From the NCBI GenBank assembly GCA_000333855.2, contig CM007331.1, positions 412,412-476,411 on the forward strand: a stretch of 64,000 nt of DNA. The letters run 5' to 3'. This stretch comes from Endotrypanum monterogeii. Its lineage: Eukaryota; Euglenozoa; Kinetoplastea; Trypanosomatida; Trypanosomatidae. The first letter of the stretch is position 1; each line of letters starts with the position of its first letter. The translations under genes were made by a program, and so were the position numbers. This document shows positions 43,222-56,044 of the stretch, in pieces. The notes under the pieces are model-generated. The model saw only the letters and a list, made by a program, of their open reading frames with translations. It searched no databases and was not told the DNA's origin.

Positions 43222-43875
43222 CGTCGTCGTGGGGCGATGTTCATGATGGGCGTTCTCAGAGTTGCCACGTTTCATGCACCATTTTTTTTTTCTTTTTTAC
43301 CGCTCGCCATGTATTGACGTCCGTTTGTGTGCACGTGCATATGTGCGCAAGTGTGTAAAACAATCATAGTGTGTGTGAACTTCGTTGCTATATTTTTGTA
43401 TATATTTATATAGGTGCTCGTCCTTTTTCCCTTCCTCTTTTAGATCTCGCGCGCGTGTGTGATTGTCTTTTTTTTTCTTTTTTTTCTTTCAGGCGGTTCG
43501 GGAGATTATCTGCTCTTGTCTTGGTTCCTCTTGACCAGTTTGGTGTATATATGTATATTTATATACACATGTACATATCTGGTTTGGGATATAGTGCACG
43601 GTTGCTTTACTGCCTCCCCTTCCATCCTTTTCTTTTTTTTTTCAGGTTTCGTGGTGCACGTGATCCATAGCCGGTGTGGCCCATGCGTAAGAAGCGCCTT
43701 GGGTATATACATACATATATATATATATATATATATGTGTGTGTCGGCACGCACACACACACACAGTCAAGCGTGCATCTACTTATGTGTGTCTATATAA
43801 AAGTTTTGTTAACATAAAAATATATATAGTATCATTGTTACAAAAAATTCACTTATCTGCTGCCCCCCTCCCTCA

Positions 43876-43910
<35 letters not shown>

Positions 43911-44048
43911 CGTATCAGCACACATAAATATTCATTTATGTTTCTAGGTGCGTCATTTTTTTTTTTGCGAGTGTGTACTTTTTAACTTCCCGTTAACCCG
44001 TATCACCTATATGTATGACCAACAATACAGTGCATGCAGTGTTCCTCT

Positions 44049-44087
<39 letters not shown>

Positions 44088-44305
44088 GTTTCATTTTTTT
44101 GCTGTGTTGCCAAAGGACTATGCTTTTAAATTTTTCGATTTCTCTTATATTTATATTTATATATGTAGATATTTATATAAATGTTCGGCTGGCACTCTCT
44201 CTCTATTGTTGCAGCTTCTAGGTTTATTTCGCCTCTTTTCCGCCTTCTCATCTACGCATCCCAGTGTTCCCCTTCCCCCTCCTCCTCCTCCCCGCCCCAC
44301 ATATA

Positions 44306-44346
<41 letters not shown>

Positions 44347-44975
44347 GTGGAGAAAAAAATCTCTGCCGCTTCTGGATCCCCTGAAATGGTTTTGTTTTCT
44401 ATGTTTCTGTTGTTAGTGCGTTGGCGCATACACAAATGTACACATCTTTCTTCTTGCCATGTGCTGCCATGACCGATTTTTTTTTTTTTAATTCCTCTCT
44501 CCCGGCTCCTCCTCGTTACAGGCGAACACGCATGTGGACATACCTGCTATAATGGCAGTGGTGAGGTGGTAGTGTTCAAACATTTTTGCCCCTCCCCCTC
44601 CCCCTCCTCTCCTCATCAACGAAAAAAAACGTTGAGGAATTTTCTCCCCATCTTCTCTAGATTGGGTACCACAACTTCCCCCCATCTTCCCCCCTCCAAC
44701 TTGTTTCTCCATCCTTCTCTTGGTGTCCACAGCGTATGTGACGAGCACGCCGCGTAGGCCTACAACTCCTACGATTTTTTTGTGAGGCTTTTAAGGGTCC
44801 AAATCGGCGAATGGGCGAAGGGGAGAGATAAGAGGTCTCAAATGCAGTTGATGAGCATGCTCGCACTATACGTAAGGTAGACGAGGCATGGACGTGACTA
44901 GTGCTACAGACTGTACCTCGATCTTCAACACTCGCCCCTGGAATGGCCTCCTCCACCCTTTCCGAGTCTCATCAT

Positions 44976-45011
<36 letters not shown>

Positions 45012-45449
45012 CTTTGTAGGGGGGGGGTCACGTCTTGCTAAGCCTCAAACGGGCTGAGTGGGCATTCGTCGCCGAGTGTGTCGGCCGTTGTCATGTGTTG
45101 CTACGGCTGCTCCGTGCGAACGAGGCTATGTAGTCGTATGTTCGAATCGTGTCACGGCAACGTCATAAAAAAAAAAAAAAGATGTGGGCAGGTTTTTATT
45201 TTGCCTTTTCCGGCATTCACATTTCATTGCTGCTGGTTTTCTCCGCCATTGCAAATAAAGAGTTGCTGATAGACGAGCAGTCTCATCAGTCAACTCCTGT
45301 GCATATGGGCCTAGGAGGAATGGAGGGGAAGGTGTCTCTCTCTCTCTCTCTGTATATAAACAAAGCAACCCCAAAGGTAGCTGTCTCCTTGACATTGACG
45401 ATGCGATGCGATGCGATGCGATGCGCTTTCGCACGTACACACACACATA

Positions 45450-45489
<40 letters not shown>

Positions 45490-46443
45490 GCAGGCCTATA
45501 TGCGAGGGTTTCATTGGGCATAAAGAGAGTTGAGTGCATGTACTTTCACTAGTTGTCCCATTGGTGGACACCTATTCGCATGTTCTCATGGGAGTGGGAA
45601 CAGCTCTCGGTCGTATACTTCTTCGAGCCCCCTCGACATCTTTCTGCTGTGTTCGTGCCTCCTTTCATGAAATCGCGCAGTTCTTCGCCCCTGCTTCTTC
45701 TTGTACCCCTGTCCTCCTCCGTCTCTCCTGCCACTTTTCTCGCTCTCTCCCTTTTTTTTTTTGTGCATCAACCGAACGTACTTGGTGTGCATCACTGCAC
45801 TCCCTTTTATACTGCTGTCCGTGCAATGCTTACGCCACCCTTGGGAGAAAAAATCATCATTGCAGCGCGGTCATATATACATCTATTCATCGCCGTTATC
45901 ATAGCTATTTCCCGCCCTCCCTGTCCTTCCTCACCAGCGGATCTTTTTTTCCCTCTTTGCCCCCTCTTGAAAGACTCTTCTCTGTCTCCATTTTTTCTTC
46001 ATTATTTTTTTTTTCAAATCTTAGTCTCTGTCCAAATTACGTAGTGTATCTGTGTCTGTGTGTGTGCGCGTGTGTGTGTGCGTATGTATGTACGTACTCG
46101 TTGAGTCACGGGTTCTTTTTATGAAAATACAAAAAAAATTGATATCATCATCGGCATCATTTTATCTTTCTTGTTAGTGGCGGGAGGAATTGTATCCTCT
46201 CTTTTTTTCTCTCTCACCTGCACTTGTTTCTACTTGCCCTTCGGTGTTGTTATTTCTTTTGTGACTCAAGTCTTCCGTCGCCATTGACGTTGTCTTGTGC
46301 GGGCGAGCTAGCTCACTGCACCCCTCACCGCCGCTGCGCTGTCTCTCCCCCCCTACCCACACACACACACACACACACACACGTCCATATTCTCCTCTCT
46401 TTTTGTTCTTATCTCGTTTTTTTTTTTACATTTGTTTTTTTGG
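43222..46443. other. 3.2-kb intergenic / UTR region
   Basis: No gene recognised. Repeats are abundant: (TA)n at 43714-43735, 43879-43908 and 45451-45486; (TTA)n at 44051-44088; (TG)n at 44308-44342 and 44980-45008; (GATGC)5 at 45400-45425. A B-box-like GTTCGAATC is at 45140-45148. Confidence 0.6.
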
Positions 46444-46445
46444 AG
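46396..46445 (+). promoter_or_regulatory. Polypyrimidine tract and splice acceptor for CYP51
   Basis: A T/C-rich tract at 46392-46442 is followed by GGAG, with AG at 46444-46445, about 50 bases before the ATG at 46494. Confidence 0.65.
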
Positions 46446-46472
46446 ACGTCAACGGCTGCGGACTACGCTTAG

Positions 46473-47939
<1,467 letters not shown>

Positions 47940-48041
47940 AACACGAAGAGAGGGAAAGGAGGTAGGGAGGGGCGGGGGGGGCTTCTAAAAGAGCTTTTTT
48001 CCACCCAATCAGACACACGCAGGCACACACAGAAGCATACG

Positions 48042-48074
<33 letters not shown>

Positions 48075-50843
48075 TTGTGTGTGGTCTGTGGGCATGTCGC
48101 CTCGTTTGCTCACTCCTCTTTTCGATTTTCATATTTTGCACGTCTTTTGTTGCTTTGCCGCAACTATCAAAAAAAAAAAGAGGACTGATGGAGGACAAAA
48201 AAGAGCGCAGGGGTTGTCTTTGTTTTATCCGAGGGGGTAGTGCAGGGGGAGGGGGGGGGCAAGTGTTTTCTGATTTCTCGTGCGATCATGATCATGGACT
48301 GGAGAGTCTTTCCTCTACCCCCCCTTCTCACTATTCCCCCACTTCTTCCCCTCGCCGCGCTGCGCACTGCCAAAGGAGAACTGAACTGCCCATGCGATCC
48401 TGAACATTGGACGGGAGGTACGCTGTCAGGGTGTGTGCATGCGATCATCTGTGGTAGTGCAACCGAAAAGAAAAGTAGCGGGGGTGGGTGGGGGGGGGGG
48501 AGGTGTGCGGTGTGCAGTCGGGAAAGAGAGGTAGGGCGGGCATACACTTATTTGGTTGCATACCTAATAAGACGGCATGTAGCCTCGTACACCTCAACAG
48601 GTGTTACCCCGCTGCGCTGGCAAGATGACAACGGTAGTCGCGCGGTGCCGAAAAGGAGTATTGGATACATCGGTCAGCAGTATATATATATATATATAAT
48701 ATATATATGCCTGTGTGTGTGTATATATGTGTTTGCTCTTCCTGTTTCACCACTTGGGTTGTACAGTGTAGGAGTAGAAGAAAGATTATGTTTTTCCTTC
48801 TTCGTGGCGCGGAAATCTAGCAAGTCTGAGAGGGGAGTCGTTGAAACAGGGAGAGGTTCAAAAAAAAAAAATGTATGTGGAGAGAGCGAGGGAGGGAGGA
48901 AAACCCGGGACGATGTGCAACGTTAGCTGCGTTTGCCTATGCAAACGAGAAACCGAATGTCCTGGATGTTTGTCGTGATTGCGAGCACACGTGCAGGTTG
49001 CTTTCGTTGGTACGTGTCCACGGAGTCACGCGTGTATACTCGCATCCATGGGTGCCGCCTTTGTGCGCTCTCTCTCTTCTGAGCGATAATGGCTTGTATG
49101 CTTTTGGGGGTTAGAGGTGGCGCACTGAGAGGTCACTGAACGAAAGGTAAACTTATGGTGGGAGAGGTCATCTCAATAGATTCGCAACAACAATGTATTT
49201 TTCTGGGAGACTTCGTATCCGTACAGCATCGGAAGGCTTATGATGCATCCAAGCCGACATTTATGGCGCACGCCTTCACGCTGCTCCGCGTTTCTCATCA
49301 TCAAGGCGTTGCCCCCCCCCCCCCCCCCTTCCTTCCTCGACTGTATGGTGGAGGTAATTTTTTTTTTGTTTTCTGAGGTGTGAAACATCGATCTTTTGAT
49401 ATCTTTCTTTTATGCATACCTTAGACGTTATGCGATGACTAAAGCGTATGTGCATGTCTCTGTGGTGATGAGATTACAATGCACACTTCAGCACTGTCTG
49501 ACGAGTGCTAGGTGGTTGAAGTTTTCTTCCTTCCCCGTCTTTCCCCAGGGTCCCCCTCGCTGCAGTGCGGCGCGTAGGACGGGCTTGGCTGGCCTCGGCA
49601 TCCACATCTTCCTCACTCTGCGTCGCTGTCGTCTTCGTTCCCCCCCCCCCCCCCCAGCGGAAGCGAAAACACCGAAGTTCAGCGGCTGCCATTTTTTATT
49701 TTGTTTTCCCCCACATTTACTTGTGCACGTAAGCGTGTGTGTTTGTGTGTGTCTTCGGAACTTGAGATTTGCAAAGCTTTTTTACTTCTCAGTCGCTGAC
49801 TGTTGGTCCTCTCCTCTTTTTGTGATACTTTTCTGTTTTTTTTTTTCCTCTCTCTTCCTACCTCTAACTTTTTCTTTTTTCCCCCTTTTTTTTTGAGTAT
49901 TTTGCGTGAGATTTAGGGCGCACATGTACGTGTTTGTTTGTGTCTTTTTAGTTTTGTGCATTTGTATGTTTTTACAAGCGTTGCCGTTGTGCCGTGTGGT
50001 CTTCTCCCCCCTCACTCTCTTTTTCTTTTCTTTCCTTCCTCTCCTCCTCCTCATGGAAGACAGGGCACAGAGGTGGAAACTGCCGAGGCGTAACGTGAAG
50101 AAGGTGCTATGGCCGCTCTTGTACGGAAGTGTCTGCTCGACGGTCAGACACATGAGGAGGAGGAGAAGAGAGGTGAATATACATCAAATGAGGTCTCCAC
50201 GAATTTCCAGGGAAACTTAGGCGACAAACAAACAAACAAACAAAAAAAAAACACTCTTGGAATGCCTGTCTCGCGTCTTCCACAGAAGTTTGGCTGGCTT
50301 TCCTCTATCTCCTGTGCTGACTGCGAACTGCTCCTCAACGAGATGTGACCTATACCCTAAACGGCGAAAAAGAAACAACAAAAAAAAACATGCGAGAGAA
50401 TTATTGATGCTTGGAGGGAGGGAGGATTCGTTGTGTAGTCGATTTTCCTTGGACACTGCGAGTGGATGATGAATGCCTCAATCGTTTTCGCGGTTTGCCT
50501 CGATGTGCGATGTCGTATGCGCCGCTTTTGTGTTAACTTCTCCTCCTCCTCCTCCCTTCCCCTCCGTATTGAAACTTTTTTTTGTTTTTGCAATTATGAG
50601 CAATACCGGGCATGTTGACAAGGTGGAGGGTGGGGGGGAATGAAGATGAGTTTGTGTGTGTTAGTGTGTATGGGGAGACTAGTAGTGTGCGCGACGGTGT
50701 ATCCGTCATGGACGTCATTTCTTTGTGTGTTTGATCTATTTTCAAATTTTCCGTGACATTGTACACACATGTTTCTGAGCATTGTTCTAGGACATGCACG
50801 ATTCTTGCGGTGAGGGTGTACTCACTTTCTCCAAGGGCTCCTC
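47940..50843. other. 2.9-kb intergenic / UTR region
   Basis: No gene seen. It contains (TA)n at 48041-48066 and 48680-48708, G-rich sequence at 48240-48260 and 48480-48502, C-runs of 17-18 at 49312-49328 and 49640-49657, and an (AAAC)n stretch at 50223-50241. Confidence 0.6.
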
Positions 50844-51826
50844 TCTCTCCATGCTTGACCCGGCCCGTCTTTCGGTTCCTCTCAAGGCCTGTATGCTGAT
50901 GTATTCTCGATTCTCCTCCGTGTACCGCTCCAATACCCTCTCATCTCTCGCATACGGTTTGGCCCCTCTCGGCCGGCTCTGCGCTCGCGCACTGGTGTGT
51001 ACCCCCCCCCCTTCACTCCATATATACATATATATACATATATATACATATATATATATAATGTGTGTGTGTATACACCCGTGGTGTCTTTTTGCATCGC
51101 TGACACCGCCCTCCCCTCTCCCCCCTCCTCCCTCCCCCGTGTGCACCGAAAGAACCGCGAACGAATCATGTCGCACTCTGCCGATCTCCAGTGGATTCTG
51201 GTCCGCCAGAACAGCCGCTTCCTGCAGAAGCGCTGCGGCGTCCGCATGAGCAACGACCCGTTCAACAACAGCGGCAACTGGACGAAGCGCCACTCGGGCT
51301 TCCTGAACAGTAAGGCTGCTGTTGTGAAGCCGGCGAAGGGCGGTGCGATCTGTGTGACGCTGAAGGCTGGCGACAGCAACAACAAGCCGTCTCAGACGTA
51401 TAAGAAGGTCATTCTGCCTTCCAACGTGCGGGCGTCTGAGGTGAGCCGCGCAGTGGCTGCTGTGCGTCCGGACCTTGCCGACGTGGCGTTCCGCCGCGCG
51501 CGCCGCATGGCCTCCATTGCCAGCCGCACGGCGAAGGTTTGCGCTGCTCGCAAGGCCCGCTCCGCGAAGATCCAATTCGCGCGCAAGTCGGTGCGTGCGA
51601 AGCGTAACTAGGCTGCGCGTGCGTTGACGTGTGCTTGTAGTTAAACGCGGGATAACGACAGTCGATTCTTTTGCGCTTCTTTGCTCGTTTTCCTTTTCTT
51701 TTCTTTCTTTTTTTGCCATTCTCTCCCGTTTTCCGTTTCTTGCTTTCGCTATGGCAGCGAGACAACGCGCTCCGTCCGTTCTACTCATGTGCTTCTGCAA
51801 TGCAGCGCTGTTGGCCGCGGTCACAG
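50844..51826 (+). repeat. L28 direct repeat, copy 1
   Basis: This 983-base block, carrying upstream sequence, the L28 gene and part of its 3' UTR, recurs at 55033-56044. Identity starts abruptly at TCTCTCCATGC and ends abruptly after GGTCACAG. Differences are small indels in C, T and TA tracts plus one base change in the gene. Confidence 0.9.
51168..51611 (+). CDS. RPL28: 60S ribosomal protein L28 (eL28), copy 1
   Basis: 147 aa, close to the usual length. A basic component of the cytosolic large ribosomal subunit. The start MSHSADLQWILVRQNSRFL matches the family's HLQW(M/I)VVRN-type N-terminus, and the C-terminal third is Arg/Lys/Ala-rich as expected. A C/T tract (51107-51138) and an AG at 51151-51152 precede the ATG, so the longer in-frame start at 50997 is rejected. 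Residue 130 is Ala here and Thr in the second copy. Highly expressed genes in trypanosomatids are often kept as multiple copies because transcription is not regulated gene by gene. Confidence 0.95.
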   Translation: MSHSADLQWILVRQNSRFLQKRCGVRMSNDPFNNSGNWTKRHSGFLNSKAAVVKPAKGGAICVTLKAGDSNNKPSQTYKKVILPSNVRASEVSRAVAAVRPDLADVAFRRARRMASIASRTAKVCAARKARSAKIQFARKSVRAKRN

Positions 51827-53088
51827 CGTGTCAAGCACAACTACAGAGGTGGAGTGGAGTGGTTAGAAAAGCAGGAGGAATCTCTTCGATAGTTATATAG
51901 ACACACCCACAGAAACAGGCAGGTTGGCGATGGGCGGTAGTCTCGGAGTAGGCCCGTTCTCTCGCCTTATGTTGGGCGGCACCATCTTCTTTTGTTTCTC
52001 ATTGCCTGCAAAGTGGCAACTGTGGTCGGCGTACGGAGAAGGCAGTGTGCGCAAGTCTGATGGTTTCACCGTTCTCCCGCTCTTTAGTTTTTGTTTCACG
52101 GTGCATGTGCATGTGTACATGGGCGTGTGTGTAGACTTGAAGATGGGGCTACTGATGCGAGGTATGCTAGCGTTGATTCGAGAATACACACGCACACACC
52201 CACACACACACATACACGAACCTGTGTGTGATGAGTGCAGCAACTCCGCAGCTGCCTACCTGTCCCCATGCACCAGCTATAGCTCTTTGCCGTGAGGGCG
52301 AGATGAGCTCAAAACATGTTCACAGTTTAATTTTCGCTCTTTTCTGGAATTCTTTTTTTCTTTCTCGATGATCTCGTTTCGTTTCACGTCGCGCCTTTGG
52401 TTCCTGCTCCATGGCGTATATAAACCGCAACACGGACTTCGCACCCACAACACATCCCATGTGATATAACATCACCACTAGGCGGTTTTGATCTTTTGTG
52501 TCCTGTAGAGTCCCCGTCATCCCTTTATTCTTCGATACTGCCTCTGTGCTCGTCGCGGTGGGCGTCATAAAGAGGCAGGGGTGGCGGGAGAAGGAGGTTA
52601 CTAGGCATGTCAGCACGCTGCGTTGGCGCCTCGTTATTCTTCACCTCCGCTCTCCAAGGTTGCCCAATTTTTTCCTTCGTGCGTGTGTCGAAGTGTTTAG
52701 CTGTACGCAGACATACGCTCAGGCACACATCAGGGAGGCTCGGGCAGGTTTGGATGACACATCCTATCGAAGAGGATCTCACTACATTTACACTGGCATA
52801 TCGCTAAGCGACTGCTGACAATCCCTCGAGTAGGTAAGCACGCGAATCCAGACGTGCTGTGTGCTTCGTGCCACACAGTTTTTTGTCGCGTCTAGCTGTG
52901 CCACTATTTTTGTTACGTACGCTAACAGGCTGCTCAACTCAGATTGCTGAAAAATCATTGAGAAGGCGCAGTTATAGCTTATAGAGGCCTTTCCCTAGTG
53001 CGTGACACGTGCAGTAGAACAGGCGGTGTGAACAGTGCTTGTGTGCATGCCTGTGCCCCTCTCCCCCACTCCCACCTCCTTCTTAACC
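51827..53088. other. Intergenic / UTR region between the first L28 repeat and the 334-aa gene
   Basis: No gene seen. Short (CA)n patches near 52190-52214 and a C/T tract at 53057-53084 leading to the next acceptor. Confidence 0.6.
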
Positions 53089-53090
53089 AG
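53057..53090 (+). promoter_or_regulatory. Polypyrimidine tract and splice acceptor for the 334-aa gene
   Basis: C/T tract ending AACCAG, with AG at 53089-53090, only 12 bases before the ATG at 53103. The site supports this start and the reality of the gene. Confidence 0.7.
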
Positions 53091-53102
53091 ATCTTGTAAT
53101 CA

Positions 53103-54107
53103 ATGTCCACCACCTTTGTGGGCGTGTACGCCCTGGCGCTGAAGGAACTCGACCCTGCCGCTGGGGATCTTTTTGGGGCACTGGAGGATAAAATACTTCA
53201 CTCTGCTGCATGTCTGCTCAAAAATGTGGAGCTGATTGCGTTGCGTCCAGCGGTAGCGAGCGCTTCAGCACGTGCACTGCCTACCGCTATCTTGGACACT
53301 CAGCCGGTCACCGGCTCCGAAGATAGCGACGTGGATGCTGTGGGTGATGCATCGCTGACATCGTTTATGTTACGTTACGTACGGGAGACCCTCCAAGCGA
53401 GTGTTTTCCATTCACATCAGAGGAGAGTTGCTTCTTCCGCGATTTTATCTTCTGCGCGTCTAGTCAAGGAGATTGCTCGTCTGAGTCACCATTTCGAGGC
53501 ACCCAGCTCGTCCCCTTTGTCCTCGCCCTTCCCAACTCTCGTCCTCACAAGCCTTAGTGAGTCATGCCAAGGTGTTCTCGTGTTGTCGGCGTTGTGGCTG
53601 AGTACGAAATTGTGGACGGCGATATCCGAGAGCTCGATACTGAGCGGCCTCATCGCATGTTTTCTACGTTTGTCGTCGTCATCAGGCACCGAACGAAACA
53701 CAGTCGGAACCGCCTGTGAAGACGATGCTCTGAAGCGGACATTCAACGAGGAGCCATGTTTGCTCAGAGGGAGCCCCTTGGGTGCCACGACGGTGAAGAT
53801 GGTGGTCACAGATGCGCTGTGTCGCGCCTCCACACCGCCTTCCTCGGCGGATGACCCTATGGAGCGAGGCTCACATAGAGGCATATCAAGTGGTCGGGTA
53901 GAGCTTACCAATGGGCGCGAAGTCAGTACTGCCTGTCTGTCTCGTCAACATCTTCTTCACAACGAAGAGTTTGTATCCTGTGATTCACTGGCGCACCGCA
54001 CATGGCTTGACAGCGGAGTCTCAGAAGCAGCGGAATGGCTGGCGCGGGATGTCGAGGATACCGAGATGATACTGCTTCGGTGCAGCGGGTACAGCATTCC
54101 TCTCTGA
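53103..54107 (+). CDS. Protein of unknown function (334 aa)
   Basis: Not recognised. The N-terminal half (about 1-210) looks helical and moderately hydrophobic, starting MSTTFVGVYALALKELDPAAG, with an acidic linker at about 61-80 and a long helix with several Leu/Val around 150-200. The rest is Ser/Thr-rich with a final short ordered block ending CSGYSIPL. No signal peptide or catalytic motif. It is the single-copy gene trapped between two L28 direct repeats, so its copy number could change by recombination between them. Confidence 0.75.
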   Translation: MSTTFVGVYALALKELDPAAGDLFGALEDKILHSAACLLKNVELIALRPAVASASARALPTAILDTQPVTGSEDSDVDAVGDASLTSFMLRYVRETLQASVFHSHQRRVASSAILSSARLVKEIARLSHHFEAPSSSPLSSPFPTLVLTSLSESCQGVLVLSALWLSTKLWTAISESSILSGLIACFLRLSSSSGTERNTVGTACEDDALKRTFNEEPCLLRGSPLGATTVKMVVTDALCRASTPPSSADDPMERGSHRGISSGRVELTNGREVSTACLSRQHLLHNEEFVSCDSLAHRTWLDSGVSEAAEWLARDVEDTEMILLRCSGYSIPL

Positions 54108-55032
54108 CTGGTCCTGCTCCTTTTTTTTTTTTATCCCTTTGCAAGTGTCTCAGTTAGAAATGACGAGAGAGGGAGGGGCGTTTGCAGGAAATATGTTTCG
54201 TCAGGGGCCGTTGCGGGTTCAAATGACTGGAAAGCTGGCTCCTCCACGGTGCCGTGTGCGGTGCAGGTATTTCGGCTGAGTTCTGTTCCTGTGAAATGCA
54301 GCTCCTCCCTCTCCTCCTTAAAAGATATATATATATATATATATATATATAAGAGGGATAGAAATGTCAAGTGGTGTCTGAAATGCTGAGGAGGAGGAAG
54401 GCGTACGGATACACTTGAAGTATTTTAACGCTATCCCCCACCCCCGCCTCCGACGGTGGGTGTGGTGCAATTTTTGAGCATGAGCCACACGTGCCTCGTA
54501 TATTTTGATCCTCTAAGAGGTACGATGGAGCTGTAGAAAAAGATGTTCGCAATCGTCGATTTTTTTTTGTTTTCTTTGCGGGATTTGAGGTGAGCTTATA
54601 TAAAAATACATGGAGACACCGTGTGCTTGCTGGTTGGGGTTCACCTAATGTTATCGTTCAGAGAAAGAAAATTCAGATGAGAAGCAGTCGCAGCGGGCGG
54701 GGGGGGGGAAGGTGGTGCGAGAATGGCATCTGTCGTTCGCGGATGCTTCTATTGTCGTTGGCATCCCCTAATTCTTTGCTTCTTCACTTGTTCGCAGTCT
54801 TTCAGATCATTCGCTAGGTCAGCTACCTCCGTTAGCATTTCTGTCCGGGATAACAGGTATGTGCATTTGTGCTTGCACCAACGCCTCCTGTTCTGCCCTG
54901 TTCGAAGACCCATGCGTGGCCAGCCACTCTTGTAGAGAGGCGCTACCGTAGTCGTTCCACACTCTGTTTTTTTTTTCTCCGTGAGCTCTGGCTGACTGTG
55001 CGTTACTACACACAATTGTTTGTAAAATATCG
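54108..55032. other. Intergenic / UTR region
   Basis: No gene seen. (TA)n at 54325-54350 and a G-run near 54700. The second L28 repeat begins abruptly at 55033. Confidence 0.6.
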
Positions 55033-55237
55033 TCTCTCCATGCTTGACCCGGCCCGTCTTTCGGTTCCTCTCAAGGCCTGTATGCTGATGTATTCTCGAT
55101 TCTCCTCCGTGTACCGCTCCAATACCCTCTCATCTCTCGCATACGGTTTGGCCCCTCTCGGCCGGCTCTGCGCTCGCGCACTGGTGTGTACCCCCCCCCC
55201 TCTTCACTTCATATATACATATATATACATATATATA

Positions 55238-55595
55238 NNNNNNNNNNNNNNNNNNNNNNNNNNNNNNNNNNNNNNNNNNNNNNNNNNNNNNNNNNNNNNN
55301 NNNNNNNNNNNNNNNNNNNNNNNNNNNNNNNNNNNNNNNNNNNNNNNNNNNNNNNNNNNNNNNNNNNNNNNNNNNNNNNNNNNNNNNNNNNNNNNNNNNN
55401 NNNNNNNNNNNNNNNNNNNNNNNNNNNNNNNNNNNNNNNNNNNNNNNNNNNNNNNNNNNNNNNNNNNNNNNNNNNNNNNNNNNNNNNNNNNNNNNNNNNN
55501 NNNNNNNNNNNNNNNNNNNNNNNNNNNNNNNNNNNNNNNNNNNNNNNNNNNNNNNNNNNNNNNNNNNNNNNNNNNNNNNNNNNNNNNNNNNNNNN
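55238..55595. other. Assembly gap (358 N)
   Basis: Unresolved bases inside the second L28 repeat, starting in a TA-rich microsatellite. The location is typical of a collapse or break in a duplicated region. Confidence 1.
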
Positions 55596-55836
55596 CGACA
55601 GCAACAACAAGCCGTCTCAGACGTATAAGAAGGTCATTCTGCCTTCCAACGTGCGGGCGTCTGAGGTGAGCCGCGCAGTGGCTGCTGTGCGTCCGGACCT
55701 TGCCGACGTGGCGTTCCGCCGCGCGCGCCGCATGGCCTCCATTGCCAGCCGCACGGCGAAGGTTTGCGCTGCTCGCAAGACCCGCTCCGCGAAGATCCAA
55801 TTCGCGCGCAAGTCGGTGCGTGCGAAGCGTAACTAG
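55596..55836 (+). CDS. RPL28: 60S ribosomal protein L28, copy 2 (5' part lost in assembly gap)
   Basis: The visible 3' part covers residues 69-147 and matches copy 1 except for Thr instead of Ala at residue 130 (ACC at 55780-55782). The start codon and first ~67 residues fall in the N run. If spacing equals copy 1, the ATG would be near 55393. Nothing suggests a pseudogene; the break is technical. Its 3' UTR shares about 208 bases with copy 1 and then differs, so the two transcripts can be told apart. Confidence 0.9.
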
Positions 55837-56044
55837 GCTGCGCGTGCGTTGACGTGTGCTTGTAGTTAAACGCGGGATAACGACAGTCGATTCTTTTGCG
55901 CTTCTTTGCTCGTTTTCTTTTCTTTTTTTTTTGCCATTCTCTCCCGTTTTCCGTTTCTTGCTTTCGCTATGGCAGCGAGACAACGCGCTCCGTCCGTTCT
56001 ACTCATGTGCTTCTGCAATGCAGCGCTGTTGGCCGCGGTCACAG

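Larger units (their letters stand above)
55033..56044 (+). repeat. L28 direct repeat, copy 2 (contains assembly gap)
   Basis: Matches 50844-51826 on both sides of a run of N at 55238-55595. The gap holds 358 N, whereas copy 1 would predict about 320 bases there, so the gap length is either arbitrary or this copy has a longer TA tract. The repeat boundary at 56044 is followed by sequence unrelated to that after copy 1. Confidence 0.9.

Noticed and set aside
45051..45170. Functional tRNA gene around GTTCGAATC
   Set aside because: I could not pair an acceptor stem with the T-arm or find a seven-base anticodon loop in the right place; kept only as a low-interest lead.
50787..51824. 345-codon open frame on the - strand
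   Set aside because: Antisense to L28 and its TA-rich upstream; the same artefact appears opposite the second copy.
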